Source of the DNA: Physcia stellaris
Lineage: Eukaryota > Ascomycota > Lecanoromycetes > Caliciales > Physciaceae
Direction: 5' to 3'
DNA length: 64,000 nucleotides
Assembly: GCA_018902385.1 (NCBI GenBank)
Contig: JABSSW010000033.1
Span: 124,001-188,000 of the forward strand
Shown: piece after piece, positions 12,270 to 23,441 of the stretch
How the letters are laid out: each line of letters opens with the position of its first letter
Numbering within the stretch: the first letter of the stretch is position 1
Notes under the pieces: model-generated
Databases searched by the model: none
What the model was told of the DNA's origin: nothing
Seen by the model: the letters and a program-made list of their open reading frames with translations, nothing else
Program-made: the position numbers and the translations under genes

Positions 12270-14678
12270 CGAAAAACACGTCGTCGTAAAAAATTTTAAT
12301 TTGTATTATTTCAATTGAAAAAAATCACATGTGAAAACAAACGCGAACGTATACGAATTCATAATCACGATAAAAAAATATAAATTGAAAAAAATCACAT
12401 CGATCGAATTAATTACATGAAATAAACACACGAACGAAAACACAATCGATTTCACATACGCAATATCGTTGTTTCGAAACAACATAATCGAAATTGATAT
12501 CGACGAAAATATGAACAATCATTCGAATTATCGTTCAATTAAAACGATATTGAATTTGCGTACGAAAACGATCACGTCGAAAATTACAAAAATTTGAACG
12601 AAAACAAATATCGATATATTACGCGAAAAATTGCAAACGAAAATTACGAATAACGAAATATTCATTTTTAACAACGACACGTACAACAATCAAACAAAAA
12701 AATCGACGATCAAATCAAAAAATTGATAAAAATTATTCAAACAATTATCGAAACAATTATTTCGATCAACAAATCGAATATTTACGCGAAATCAAAATTT
12801 ATCGAAAAATGCAAACAAATATCGAAAACGATCAAATCGATCAAAAAAAATATCAAAACAACGACAAAATCGAAAATTTGTGAAAATCGTACAAAAAAAT
12901 GAAAAATCGTTTAAATCACGTAATTTTTAAAATCATAAAAACACAATACAAAAAAAAAATCGAAAAAAAAATGTGATACATCAAACAACATGTAAAAAAC
13001 ATGCAAATGAACAAAAAATAAAATTTCGAAAAAAATTTGTTTATCGACATTACACGATCATTCATTTATGTTGTCAAAAATTGATTTAATCAAAAAAACA
13101 TTCATATTATTGAAAAAAAAAATTTTCGTCGTTTACGATTGTTTTAATCGACATACAAAAATCACATACAATCAAAATTTGAAATTGAAAAACATACAAT
13201 TTCACGAAATGACGAAAATTATAATCAAACAAATTTCGAACAAAATTTCAAACGACAACGACATAATCAATAAAAATGAAAATAAATAAATAACATTATC
13301 GCATTATATTTGCAACGCATATACAACGTTAATTTGAACGAAAATTATTGTTCGAAATATTTTCGAAAATCGATTACGATCGCATTACGTAAATCAAACA
13401 AAAATATTTATTCGATAACGATTTCGTACAAATCAATAATTTTATTCAATATTATAAACAAACAAGTTTGTTCGTGAATTTTTTTTAAAAAAAAATTTGC
13501 GAAATGATTTTCAGAATTAAAATCAAATCTGATAAAATTGCGAAAATTTTCGCATCGAAATCAAAATTTCAATGATTTCGAATTCGTTTTGCGATTTCAT
13601 CGATATCGCATTTTAATAACATTTGCATTCAATAAATAAAATATACAATCGAAAATTCATTTTGAAATTTGAAGTGAATTTTATTCAAATAATCAAAAAT
13701 ATCGAAAATTCATCGTTGTCGCATTGAGTTGTGATGAAAATCGCATCATTGCGTTGCAAATATTGCGAAAAATTGAATCGACACGAATTTGACAACGACG
13801 CAATTTTTCAAAATTCAAAATTATTGCGATAATGAATCGATTTTCGTTATTTTTGATGCATTGAAATGCATTCGTTTTGTTTTACAATTATGATTACATA
13901 GATGAAAATCATATATGATTGTTGATTGAAATGCAAAACGCGAAATCATTGTACAAATCAAAAAAAATTGAACGAAATCATTTCGCAAACATTTCAACTT
14001 GCGATTTGACACAGATTTGACAACGACGAAATTTTCGAAATTTCATAACTATTGCGATTATGAGTCGATTTTTGTCATTTTTACAACGTTAAAATGTTTT
14101 CATTCTGTTTTACAATTTTGATCAAACAAATGAAAATAATATTTGATTGTTGATTGATGTGCAAAATGTGAAATAATTGCACGTTGTTGAAACGTTTTGA
14201 AATGATTTTGACGTATGTTTCGATTGAAAACAAAAATTAAATATTGATTGAATTTATCGACTTTAAGAAATACGAAAACAAAATTGATCAAAATTTTTCT
14301 CGATCGATCATTCGCGTTAAGCGAATATATTGAACATTTTTTTATAAATTGTGTTTTATTTATGAAAATATTGATCAAACGAATCAATTTTTGACGAAAA
14401 AACACGATTTGTTGTCACGCACACATTTCGAAATCAGAAAAATCGTGTTTACGAAACACGCGTTACATTACATAATGAAACGAATACATTCGATATGAAA
14501 CAAAAAATTGATAATCGTGATCATGTTTTTCGACGTAATAAACGTTTTCGACAATATAACGCGTTTAAAATTGTTACATAATTTCAAAACAAAACGTTTC
14601 AACGAAAAATTGATACGATGTATTGATTTTTTTGTTCAATAAAATGACGATTTTGAAAACGAACAAATATAATATCGA

Positions 14679-14905
14679 ATGATTCGAAATATTTATAAAT
14701 ATTTTTCAAAATTCATTTATGTTATCGATTTTTTTTTTTTTTACAACGCATTTTTATTGAAAATTTTGAAAAAAAAAAACATTTTAACGAATGAATTCGT
14801 CGACGATGTAAAAATGTTAACGAAAAATCATATTTTCGAAAAATGCAACGATATTATAATCAAAACACACGAAAAAATTTGCGTATCGTGAACATTGAAA
14901 CACGA
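14679..14905 (+). pseudogene. LINE reverse transcriptase fragment
   Basis: Contains FFFYNAFLLKILKKKNI and EFVDDVKMLTKNHIFEKCND, matching LFLFYNADLLE and the catalytic GFVDDVNIL box of Tad1 reverse transcriptases. The two catalytic aspartates (FVDD) survive, but the surrounding frame is broken. Confidence 0.8.
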
Positions 14906-15629
14906 AATAAAATTTGCATTTTCAAAATATCAATTCATTTATTTCGATCGAAAAAAAAAACAAACGATATCGAATCGATACGATTTTTTGAATTCAATCA
15001 AAAAATCAAAACAAACAAAAAAATGAAATATTTGAACGTCATAATGAACGAAAAATTCAATTGAAAAACACAAATCAATCAAAACAAAACGAAAACATTA
15101 AAATTTATAAAAACATTACGCAATTTCGACGACATTACATAAAATATTAAATTTTCGAAAATAAAACAAATGATGCAAACGATTTTTATTTCACAATTTA
15201 CATACGCATGTTCGATGTGATACACGTCGACAAAAAAAAAATCACAACAAAAAAATAATCAAAAAATTAACGAATGTTCAATATCAAATCGAAAAAATCA
15301 TAACGAAAACATACAAAATCATTTCGAAAAAAACGTTTAACATCGAAATCAATTCAATGTTTATGTATTTACGTTTGAACAAATTCATCAATACGTTCGT
15401 AATGAAATTGATAACAAATTCAACATACGACACGATTATACGCGATCGTTTTATCAAAAAATCGAAAAACGTCAATTTATTGAAAAAATTAATAAATAAA
15501 TTCGAAAAAAAAAAACGAATATCAAAACACACGATATGAAAAAAAAATTTATTTTTGTCGTATCGTCATGATTTAACATCGTCAATTGCACGTATCATGA
15601 AAAACAAAAAAAAAATCGAAAAATATCAC

Positions 15630-15896
15630 AAAATACAATTAACAACGAATTCGATCAATTACATATACACAAATAAAAACGATATTAACGACAAAATGAA
15701 TGTAACAACGATATTTTCAAAAACGAATTTTATTACAACGAAAACGTATTTGAAATTTATTACGTCATACACGATTTATTTTGCTGAGTTATATGACATC
15801 GTTTTAGCAATGAGCATGCAATTGCATTCGTTTTTAAAATTTGCAAAAAAATCGAAATTCGTCATATGCATCGACAATCAGACAGCAATTTAAACG
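15630..15896 (+). pseudogene. LINE RNase H fragment
   Basis: YIYTNKNDINDKMNVTTIF resembles the xYTDGSxxxGKVGAA strand. Then TIYFAELYDIVLAMSM and KSKFVICIDNQTAI match VYAAELQGIxLAL and VxIFTDNQAAI of LINE-encoded RNase H. Frames shift nearby. Confidence 0.75.
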
Positions 15897-16217
15897 ATAC
15901 ACGATTCAAAAATCAATTTCGATCAATATTTGATGAAATGAATAATTTGATTGATCAACGAATTGCGAAACAAATATATAAAAATAAAATTACATTGAAT
16001 TTCGATTCATATCGATATCGAAAACAACGAATAAATAGACGTTGCGATCAAACAAATCACGAATTGAAAATTGAAAAAACGAAAAAAAAAATGAATATCG
16101 ATCACAAAACACAACAAACAAACGTACAAATATTGAAAAACGTCGTCAAAATCGTGATAAATAAATCGATAAAATAACAATAATGTCAAAAATGAAAAAT
16201 TTGCAATAAAAAAAAAT

Positions 16218-16454
16218 TTGTACAAAATTACATCGAAAACGAATACGACAATTATGCGATTACACGAAAAATTCATTAAAAAATTCAATGTTATAACAAT
16301 ACAATTTCGCACGATCAAAATAAAATTAAAAACGTTTTTATACAACAAAAAACAAATCGAAAATTTCATGTGTTTATGCATATGTAACAAACAAACAATC
16401 AAACACGTGTTTTTCGAATGCAAAAAATTGAAAAAATTTCGAAAAAATTTATGA
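16218..16454 (+). pseudogene. LINE C-terminal RNase H tail and zinc knuckle
   Basis: NTTIMRLHEKFIKKFNV corresponds to the SxLMRLRxGKIGL tail, and CLCICNKQTIKHVFFEC matches the CxCGxxxETVKHVLLEC knuckle that ends many fungal LINE polyproteins. Defines the 3' coding end. Confidence 0.75.
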
Positions 16455-16821
16455 ATTGACGAAATTAAAAAAACGAAAAAAAAAAAAATATTGATAAACG
16501 TATTGATCAATTCGATCAATTTGACAAAAACGACAAAATTTATCGAAAAATTCGAATTCATTGATTATTTACGAATTTCAATTACGAACGACGAAAAATA
16601 AAAATTGCAAAAAAAATGCATTGAATTGAAAATTTTCGTACAAAATGAAAATGAAAAAAAATCATGAAAATAAAAATGTTTGAAATGATTTGTTCGAATA
16701 AAAAAACAAAACATCAAAAACAAATAATTTTGTATAAAGTCAAAAATTTTTTAGAAAATGATTGATTCGATTGTTTTTAGTCGCATAACGAATTTTTAAG
16801 ATCGGTTTCGAGTGCTTAATG

Positions 16822-16846
16822 AATCAATCAATCAATCAATCAATCA
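16822..16846 (+). repeat. (AATC)6 microsatellite at the AT/GC boundary
   Basis: Six perfect AATC units just right of the LINE 3' end, exactly where base composition switches to balanced GC. It may be the simple-repeat tail of the LINE or an independent microsatellite. Confidence 0.9.
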
Positions 16847-17566
16847 GCACGATTCAGCCTGCAGGAAGACTAACCGTGTGGCCGGGCACAAGAATGGACA
16901 TCTTGCTCTGATGCGAGAAAAATGCATGATCGCTAAGGATTGCCGAGACGCAGACACGCATATCTGCAGCGGAGAATGGTCCTCGAACATCCTGGCTTGC
17001 AGGTGAGCACATAGTGCTCTGTTATCCTGCTATTCACGCCCCTATTTGCGCCGCGCAAATCATTTCTACCATCAATCAACGTGCTCCTGGACCAAAGCGC
17101 AGTTACTGTACGATGGAATCTACTTTCGCACTGTTCCAAGCACATCGGAATGTGAAGCCAACTATGTCCAGGGTGACCAGCGAAGGGGATTTTCGTCTAT
17201 CTCGGTGTAGCCGTCGGTTTTTGTGCCCCGCTGAGCTGCGTCTGGGCCCTGTAGGTGATCTAATACGACTGTGACGAATTGCACTCAGATGAGTCCTTGA
17301 GATAGTGGCTGGAGACTTTGATATCGTTGGTGTTAGAGTCAGGAAGGTCGGAAGGCCTCCGGGGGCCATTCCGGGGACTAATCCGGGCTGGGGGGTTCAT
17401 TCACCAAGATGAGCCCTTATAAAGGTAGCCCTTGTTAAGGGGTCAATTCGTTCAATTTTACAGTCTTCAAATCAGTACATGCCTGTGGAAGCCTTCCGCG
17501 CGCCTAGTTCACTCCTTCCTGATTTGCTGAACGTCATACCCTCTGGAATTATGACAGCGAAACCGC
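16847..17566. other. non-genic stretch; possible solo-LTR-like segment
   Basis: No supportable gene. A segment 17270-17538 starts TGTGACG and ends CGTCATA (near inverted termini) and contains a TATA-like CTTATAAAGG near 17415, like a solo LTR. The flanking 5-mers do not match, so this is only a suggestion. CCTCCGGGGGCCATTCCGG at 17356 resembles a motif near 26291. Confidence 0.25.
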
Positions 17567-18100
17567 ATGGTTAGATATCTCAAGAAAAGCTGGGAAAACG
17601 CCAATATACATAGAGGACGAACGCAAGTGCCGTCATTCTCGACAAGTGTGGGCAGATTGTTAGGAACTGGCTGTAAGAGCCGTATGGACTCTAAGGAAGG
17701 TTTGATATTGTGGGACTACGGGAAGCCTGGACAGACGATCAGCATACCAAACAGAGGTAACCCCTTGCCCAGTAAACGAGCAACCCTCAACAACATGCTA
17801 GAGAAGCCCTTTCAGTCATTTACCCCTTGTTATCTCCATTGGAAGCAGATTGGACCTGCTATGCGTGTCTCTATCTATCAGCCTGAAATATTTGCCGAAT
17901 TTCGACTCGTTCAACCTCCTCACGGGACGGCCTCGATCTCAAATCCCTTACGAGCAAAACATTGTCTATTTCGATTTCGTCAGCCACCTCAATGTCAAGT
18001 GCAGCGTTTTCTTCAGCAGCATCAACGGCCCGTGATTACCAAAATCTGTAGCAATTTCCGCCTCCTTGGCCTGCAGCTCGTCGATGGACGACCTAAATAG
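17567..18100 (+). CDS. hypothetical open frame, 177 aa
   Basis: ATG-started uninterrupted frame of 177 codons with no recognisable domain, membrane segment or signal peptide. Arg, Gln and Pro are frequent and the sequence does not look family-like, so it may be a chance frame or a shadow of a decayed minus-strand gene. The minus strand near 18010-18100 reads ELQAKEAEIATDFGNH, which looks more protein-like. Treat as unproven. Confidence 0.15.
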   Translation: MVRYLKKSWENANIHRGRTQVPSFSTSVGRLLGTGCKSRMDSKEGLILWDYGKPGQTISIPNRGNPLPSKRATLNNMLEKPFQSFTPCYLHWKQIGPAMRVSIYQPEIFAEFRLVQPPHGTASISNPLRAKHCLFRFRQPPQCQVQRFLQQHQRPVITKICSNFRLLGLQLVDGRPK

Positions 18101-18945
18101 GAGCTCCGGACGTGATCAGAATTAGACCCGGGAAGGATCATCCACTGCATCTCGAGACAACATAATTTCCTGCTCGTCAGTGTCTTCGCGCTGTACATGT
18201 CTTTGTACTAAGGTTTCGAATGGCCGCAGGAACTAGTAAACCACAACGATGAATGCGGTAGGCTGGGCAATGGGCATTAGCAAATGATGCAAGGCAATTT
18301 AGACTTTACGGCGCTGTCAACGGGATTGATGCATGGCAGCTTAGTCTCCGGTCCTCCGTCAATTGGGTTGTGCAAAATTTTCATTTGATCGAGTCAAGCT
18401 TGAAGTCCACAGTCGGAGGAGGCGTAAAATCGTTTATTGCTTGGAGCTTTCAAGATGAGAATATCTGTCATTGCCTGAAAGCCCAGATATGGAAATGTTC
18501 AACATATTGGCCATGCAACTGACCACACCGAAAGCGACCTACAATTACTTATTTCAGTCCGAGTGTCTACTAAGCAAGACGGCTGCATTAGTCTGGATGG
18601 TAGGACAATACAGCAAGCACCTACCAGGTACACGGGGGAGACCTCAGGCTTGATGTATCAGAATTAAAATTGTACCGACTCGGACGGAGATCAACAAAGC
18701 GAGATGAGAGTGTGAGCTAGTTCTCGCAACCCATAAGAGACTTTTCAAGCGCAAGTACTATTGGAAGGCCTTGTGAACGGTGTCTGGACTAAGGTTCGTG
18801 ATAGTGGAGAATGTTCGTTTTCCTTCATGAGTCTCGTGCTAACATTCGGAATTATCTCTTCCAGACCAAAAGCTCTTTCATAGGGCTAACACGGTTTTTT
18901 GCCTAAAGTTCCCCTTGTCAGCGATGTTTCACCCGAGTTCCTCAT
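18101..18945. other. non-genic stretch
   Basis: Balanced base composition, no frame with recognisable protein character and no repeat noted. Confidence 0.5.
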
Positions 18946-19170
18946 TCACTCACAAGGGGGTTTATATGGAAGACCAGGATCCCTGACCTCCAGACTATGC
19001 CGCTCCTCAGTCACCCCATTATATCTGCTGTCTTGCATCGTCATATCTGTTAACAGCGCTGTGCAACAGGAACGGTAATGTATTGACGTACCAAGATCGA
19101 CCGGCTGTGCATTTATTGCAAGAACGAGCAAGAGCACTGGAACAATGGAGGCCAAGTAATGAATATGCAT
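18946..19170 (-). CDS. possible small secreted protein
   Basis: Reading leftwards from the ATG at 19170, the frame gives a hydrophobic N-terminus, MHIHYLASIVPVLLLVLAINA, with a plausible signal-peptidase site after AINA. A short polar tail rich in Asp, Arg, Pro and Cys ends PYKPPCE. Unspliced it is 74 aa. A 45-bp intron with a GTACGT donor and CTGTTAACAG acceptor would remove 15 codons in frame to give about 59 aa. Small secreted proteins of this size occur as effectors or pheromone-like peptides in ascomycetes, but no family is recognised. It lies 2 kb from the transposon block. Confidence 0.35.
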   Translation of the reverse strand: MHIHYLASIVPVLLLVLAINAQPVDLGTSIHYRSCCTALLTDMTMQDSRYNGVTEERHSLEVRDPGLPYKPPCE

Positions 19171-20015
19171 GATCAGGAATCGGAGACGAGGAACTGAAAC
19201 AGTTTGGAAAACTCTGCTGAGATGGAAGTAGAAGCTGTCCAAATTTGAGGAACGAAACCTGTCTTAGGGAGGGAATGCAAGGTTTTCTAATACAGGTGTC
19301 AGCACACCTCCACACCATGGCATGGTGCATCATCGATCGCCAGCATCGCCGAGTACGGCTGCACGGCAATTATCAACGGCTCCTCAAGATCCTTATTTCT
19401 TTGGCATTCTTATCCTTCCTGCAAGAAGTCAGCTTGGTTGCCTTCGCCGCCGTATTGCGCTCCAATCAAGGACAGGTGGTGGTGCGCATTCATAACACTC
19501 ACCGCCATTCTTATTCACATGCGTGAAAATTTGAAGCAATGCAAAGCCCATCTCACCGAGCTCATGGAATTTCTGGTTGGTCGTTTGTGGGGCATTGCGC
19601 AGGGTATGCATGTCAGACGCGTGCTCAGCCGCTTAAGGAAGTAAGCATATGCATGTCAGACGCGTGCACAGCTGCACAAGCAAGCTAGAATTCATACTGC
19701 GCCGGGATACCAGATGCAACTGAAACAAATAAATTAAAATTCTGTCTGAGGTAATACAAGGCTTCACAAAGTCCCCATTTCAGGACGTCGATCAGCCTGG
19801 ATGCCTGCCTGGATGCCTGTCAGCAAAGAGCCATCGAGCTGTTGCAGCGCCTCTTATCAAGTGGGGGTATCTCCAGATGTTATATCGAGATTCCCAGAAT
19901 CGAACGATGCAATCATTGAATCACTAGAGCCTGGTCACCATTTGTATTCTTTGACGAAAATATCATACACTCCCGGATTCCCATCTCACAGTGGCCGTCA
20001 AGCTCACACACAACT
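19171..20015. other. non-genic stretch with a short duplicated 19-bp word
   Basis: No supportable gene. The word ATGCATGTCAGACGCGTGC occurs twice about 43 bp apart near 19609 and 19651. Confidence 0.5.
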
Positions 20016-21561
20016 ATGTTGTCCACCTTCTTAGCCACAGACGAGTCACCCGGCAAGATGTACGCTCTTGCTGTGGTCTTGACCTTATTAGCCATCGTGA
20101 CTGTTGCATTACGCTTCTGGTCACGTCGACTCACCAAATCCGGGTTTGCGTGGGACGATTTTTTCATCGTGCTAGCGCTGTGGGTAACCTTTGGAGAATA
20201 CCTTTTTTCTCGAAGCTGATCGTCAAAAGAATGTTCACAATCGCTACTGGAGTGTGCATGTTCATTGGTGGGTTTACACCCTTCAATGTGCATCATGAGA
20301 TTTATTGATGGTATCAGCAACCGCGAAAGGAGCACTGGGTCAACATTCTCAATTCGACCCGGAGACTGGCTACCCGATCGTTGATGACCGATTAGTGGTC
20401 ACGATGCATGTTAGTCATCGACCGCGAATACTGCAATCGCAAGCTAATACATGCTCAGTCCATCTTTGCATCTCAACTAACGCAGACTTTTGCATTCGGC
20501 TTCACAAAACTAGCCGTACTATTCTTTTACAAAAGGTAAAGCCACCCCCTTTCTTCGACGTGAAAAGAAGCAATTCACAAAGTCCCAGATTCCTCGTTGG
20601 CCGCAGATATGAAATCGCACTCTGGGCTATGATCGCTATGACAGTGGCCTGGACTGTCGCCTTCTTCTTTGCCAACCTGCTGCAATGCCTACCACTGTCG
20701 GTCAATTGGAGCGCGCTGGGCTATACGCCTGAAGCTTGTGTCCGTACGGATCTATTGTATATCGCTCAGGGATATTCAGATATCTTTACAGATGGTAAGA
20801 CATGGAGGAAGGGTGGTGCCTATATCCTTGCAGCGAACATTAATATCTCGCAGTACTCATACTGTTCTTGCCAATACGCCCAGTATAGGTCACTAATCCC
20901 CGTCTATGTGATGTTTTTTTAATTAGGTATTAGATTTGGTCCCTTCAGCTGCCTCGATCTAGCAAAATTGCCGTCAGCTCCATACTTCTGCTCGGAGCTT
21001 TGTAAGTCTGTATCACAATAGAATTGGCCAGGTTCTAACTCCCCGTCAAGAGATGTAGCAGCAGGAATCGGCAAACTGGTGGTCCTTTATCAGGTTGTTG
21101 AAGGTGCGCTTTCAATTGTCAAAAAAATAAAAAATTGGCCAGGATCCGCGCTGATTAATTTCGCAGCTGTCGACTCCGGTCAGGTAGACATGGCATGTAC
21201 GCATCCCCCCCCACAGCCTGATTCCGCCACTCCTTTCCCTAACAGCGCTCTAGATATCTTGACCCCGACCCTCTACTGGCCCATGATCGAAGCCTCCCTC
21301 GGCGTGGTCGGCGCCTCCCTCCCAACCATGCGACCCATCGCCAAGATAAGCCTCCAAAAACTCAGGAGCCGCACAACGTCAACCTGGGCCCTTTTCAGCC
21401 GTCGGCCCTCTTCCAGCTTGGACTTCAAACGGTCTGGAGGAAACCCTGAGAGCGAGAAGGTACCCTCGGTTCACTCTTCGCAGGCTGGTAAGCTGGATAT
21501 GCAGCATCACACTGTGTCTGTTACGGCGGTGGGTGATGGGTGCTGTGATAATCGTTGGTAA
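20016..21561 (+). CDS. fungal rhodopsin-domain (Pth11-like) seven-helix membrane protein
   Basis: Nine exons give one uninterrupted 344-aa frame: 20016-20179, 20230-20267, 20318-20409, 20459-20535, 20589-20794, 20854-20882, 20934-21001, 21051-21103 and 21254-21561. Every junction is GT..AG with matching phase. The product has the order typical of the fungal rhodopsin domain family (PF20684): a first helix then RFWSRR and WDDFFIVLAL, a GALGQH turn, QTFAFGFTKLAVLFFYKR, WAMIAMTVAWTVAFFFANLLQC, a DVLILFLPI helix, SSKIAVSSILLLGAL, and PTLYWPMIEASLGVVGASLP. Members are plasma-membrane proteins often linked to signal sensing. Known relatives include the Pth11-related receptors. The Ser/Arg-rich C-terminal tail is cytoplasmic by inference. 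The eighth intron (150 bp) is long and may hide another small exon. Confidence 0.72.
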
Positions 21562-23441
21562 GGGGAATGATGTCGGCTTTGCCTGCGAGGGATGAGTGAC
21601 GAAGCGGTGAGGCTTGGGCTGGAGGCTGGGGTTTGGGGAGGGAGGTGGGTGAGTGAGTTGGTATCTGTGCTGAATACTCTCGTAATGGTGGAAACTTGAT
21701 GCCTTAAACGGAGGCCCCGAATTTTAACCTCTTCACAACTCTCAATCAAACTCAACAACAATTGAACGAACAACATCAAACATATAAGTGAGATTTTGCA
21801 CTTACTTTCCGCAAGATTTAATAGAGAGCACTCAAGAACCTTTCGAGACATCGTTCTCATGATCAGAAAGCTCGGCATCAGGTACTTGTGCATCCGCGCA
21901 TTGTTCATCATGCGAGATCCTTTCGAAAACTGGAACACAAAGGCATCGATCATGTGAGCTAAGCAGATATGCCAATTGAAATTCCTCAATAGTGGCAGGT
22001 ACCTCATCGAATTCAAAAGAGGGATTATACCGTATCTGAGCCCAGGCACCGCCGCCAGATATTATACAGACGTGATCCATTGTGGGGCTTGTTCTCAATG
22101 CATGCTTGTGTTAAGATCTGTGTTTAGAGGCCAAATCGTACAGCATCGTCGGCCGTTGTCACCGTCGAATATGGGATCACCATATCCTGTCAACGATTGC
22201 AAAGTGATACTTCCGCCGTCTACACCTACGTCTTGGGATTCTTCTTGTATCATGTCTCATAGCATATATATCTTTGGGGCGACTTTCTCCGACACCTACC
22301 TACGTAGCGCGTACGAAGCCTTGGCCAGAAAAAAAACTAAAGCAGTTGATGAGCAAAGGAGTTCCTGCTTGAAGGAGTCGACAGTTGCCAATAGATCTAG
22401 CCCATCGGTGAATGTCTGCTGAGGCGGCGGCAATAATACTATGTCTGATGGAAATTAGACCGAGGCGTATCTCAACCCTTCGCTCTCTGGCCTTTCTTTT
22501 ACGCTGATAGCGATGAGTGCAAATCCGGAAGCAAGAGCTGACCGTACTCTCCACTCAGTGACGTTGTCATCGATGAACCACTACATCTTGTCGTTATTGG
22601 ACCGGCTTGAGAACTAACAGTCCGATAACGCTGGTAGGGTGGCAGACTCCACCTACTAATCTCAAAGCTACTGGTCCAAGATTTGAAGCGGCGAGGATCA
22701 TAGCCAGAAGAGCTCTTATATGAACAATGTTGCTGTAGTGGGTTACAACGGAGTATGTCGTACTCCTCCGAGGGTGTGCGACCCCACGTCCCAAATCGGC
22801 ACTGTCACGGCTCAAAGAGTACTAGTACACCATCCACAAGAGACCAAATGTGGATGGCACCTATATCCATTGGTTCAGTGACAGATACTAGGTGGACTGC
22901 CCTCGCCTTCTGATTGGGTCCAGTATGAGGGGTGCTCAAGGCCTAGATCAATGCGACACTATCCCTTGGGAAGTCATGTTGATTTGGTGGGAGGGAGTTA
23001 TGAGGAAGAGGCTTGGCACCCCCTTAAAAATCCTTGTCGTCGTCATTTCTCGTTCTCTTTCTCCTTGTCTTGGATGCCTCCGCGGTATCACTACATGACA
23101 TTACATTCGTTAAGCTGAAGACAAGCGCGCAACGATTGGCGATATTGTCGCTCCACTGACTCTGGCGCACCGCACGCCAGGATAACATCACTGCATTTCC
23201 CATGAGGCTACCGCGAGGTCGTCAGCCTTATTTTCAAGACTACACTGCTTGCATGGTCGAAGAACTTTTACACAAAAACCTTCTCGCGATTGCCGCCTTG
23301 TTTCATTCACTGTAAGTAGCAATGGTACTGCCTTAGCAATTGCTCTCTTAGTATCGGCTTTTGAAAAATCAACCTGAAATTCAGCATATCGGTGGTGTAT
23401 AACTCTGCAGTAATCACGCGTGCCGTCGTCCATTCTTCGAT
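21562..23441. other. non-genic stretch with one possible minus-strand exon remnant
   Basis: Mostly featureless. On the minus strand 22080-21832 an ATG-started frame of 82 codons begins MDHVCIISGGGAWAQIRY and is rich in acidic residues. It has coding-like composition but no family I recognise. A gene remnant is possible. Confidence 0.3.

Larger units (their letters stand above)
12019..16790 (+). mobile_element. Tad1-like LINE, 3' part (rest of endonuclease, RT, RNase H, zinc knuckle)
   Basis: Continuation of the LINE split by element A. Reading + strand, domains appear as endonuclease, reverse transcriptase, RNase H and a terminal CCHC knuckle, the full Tad1-clade ORF2 order. This is the most strongly mutated part of the window: over long stretches no CC, CT, GG or AG dinucleotide is left. 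The 3' end is placed at the switch to normal base composition just before an (AATC)n tract. No coding function remains. Confidence 0.85.

Noticed and set aside
1-16790. AT-rich block as a mitochondrial insertion or centromere
   Set aside because: Readable retrotransposon domains in correct order explain the DNA; nothing mitochondrial was recognised. Centromere identity cannot be judged from sequence alone.
1-16790. Classical CpA-type RIP as the cause of AT-richness
   Set aside because: CpA is abundant and CpC/CpT are missing, the opposite of the classical signature.
17270-17538. Solo LTR
   Set aside because: Near-inverted TG..TA termini and a TATA-like box, but the flanking 5-mers (acgac, ccctc) differ and no second copy is seen. 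Kept only as a note.
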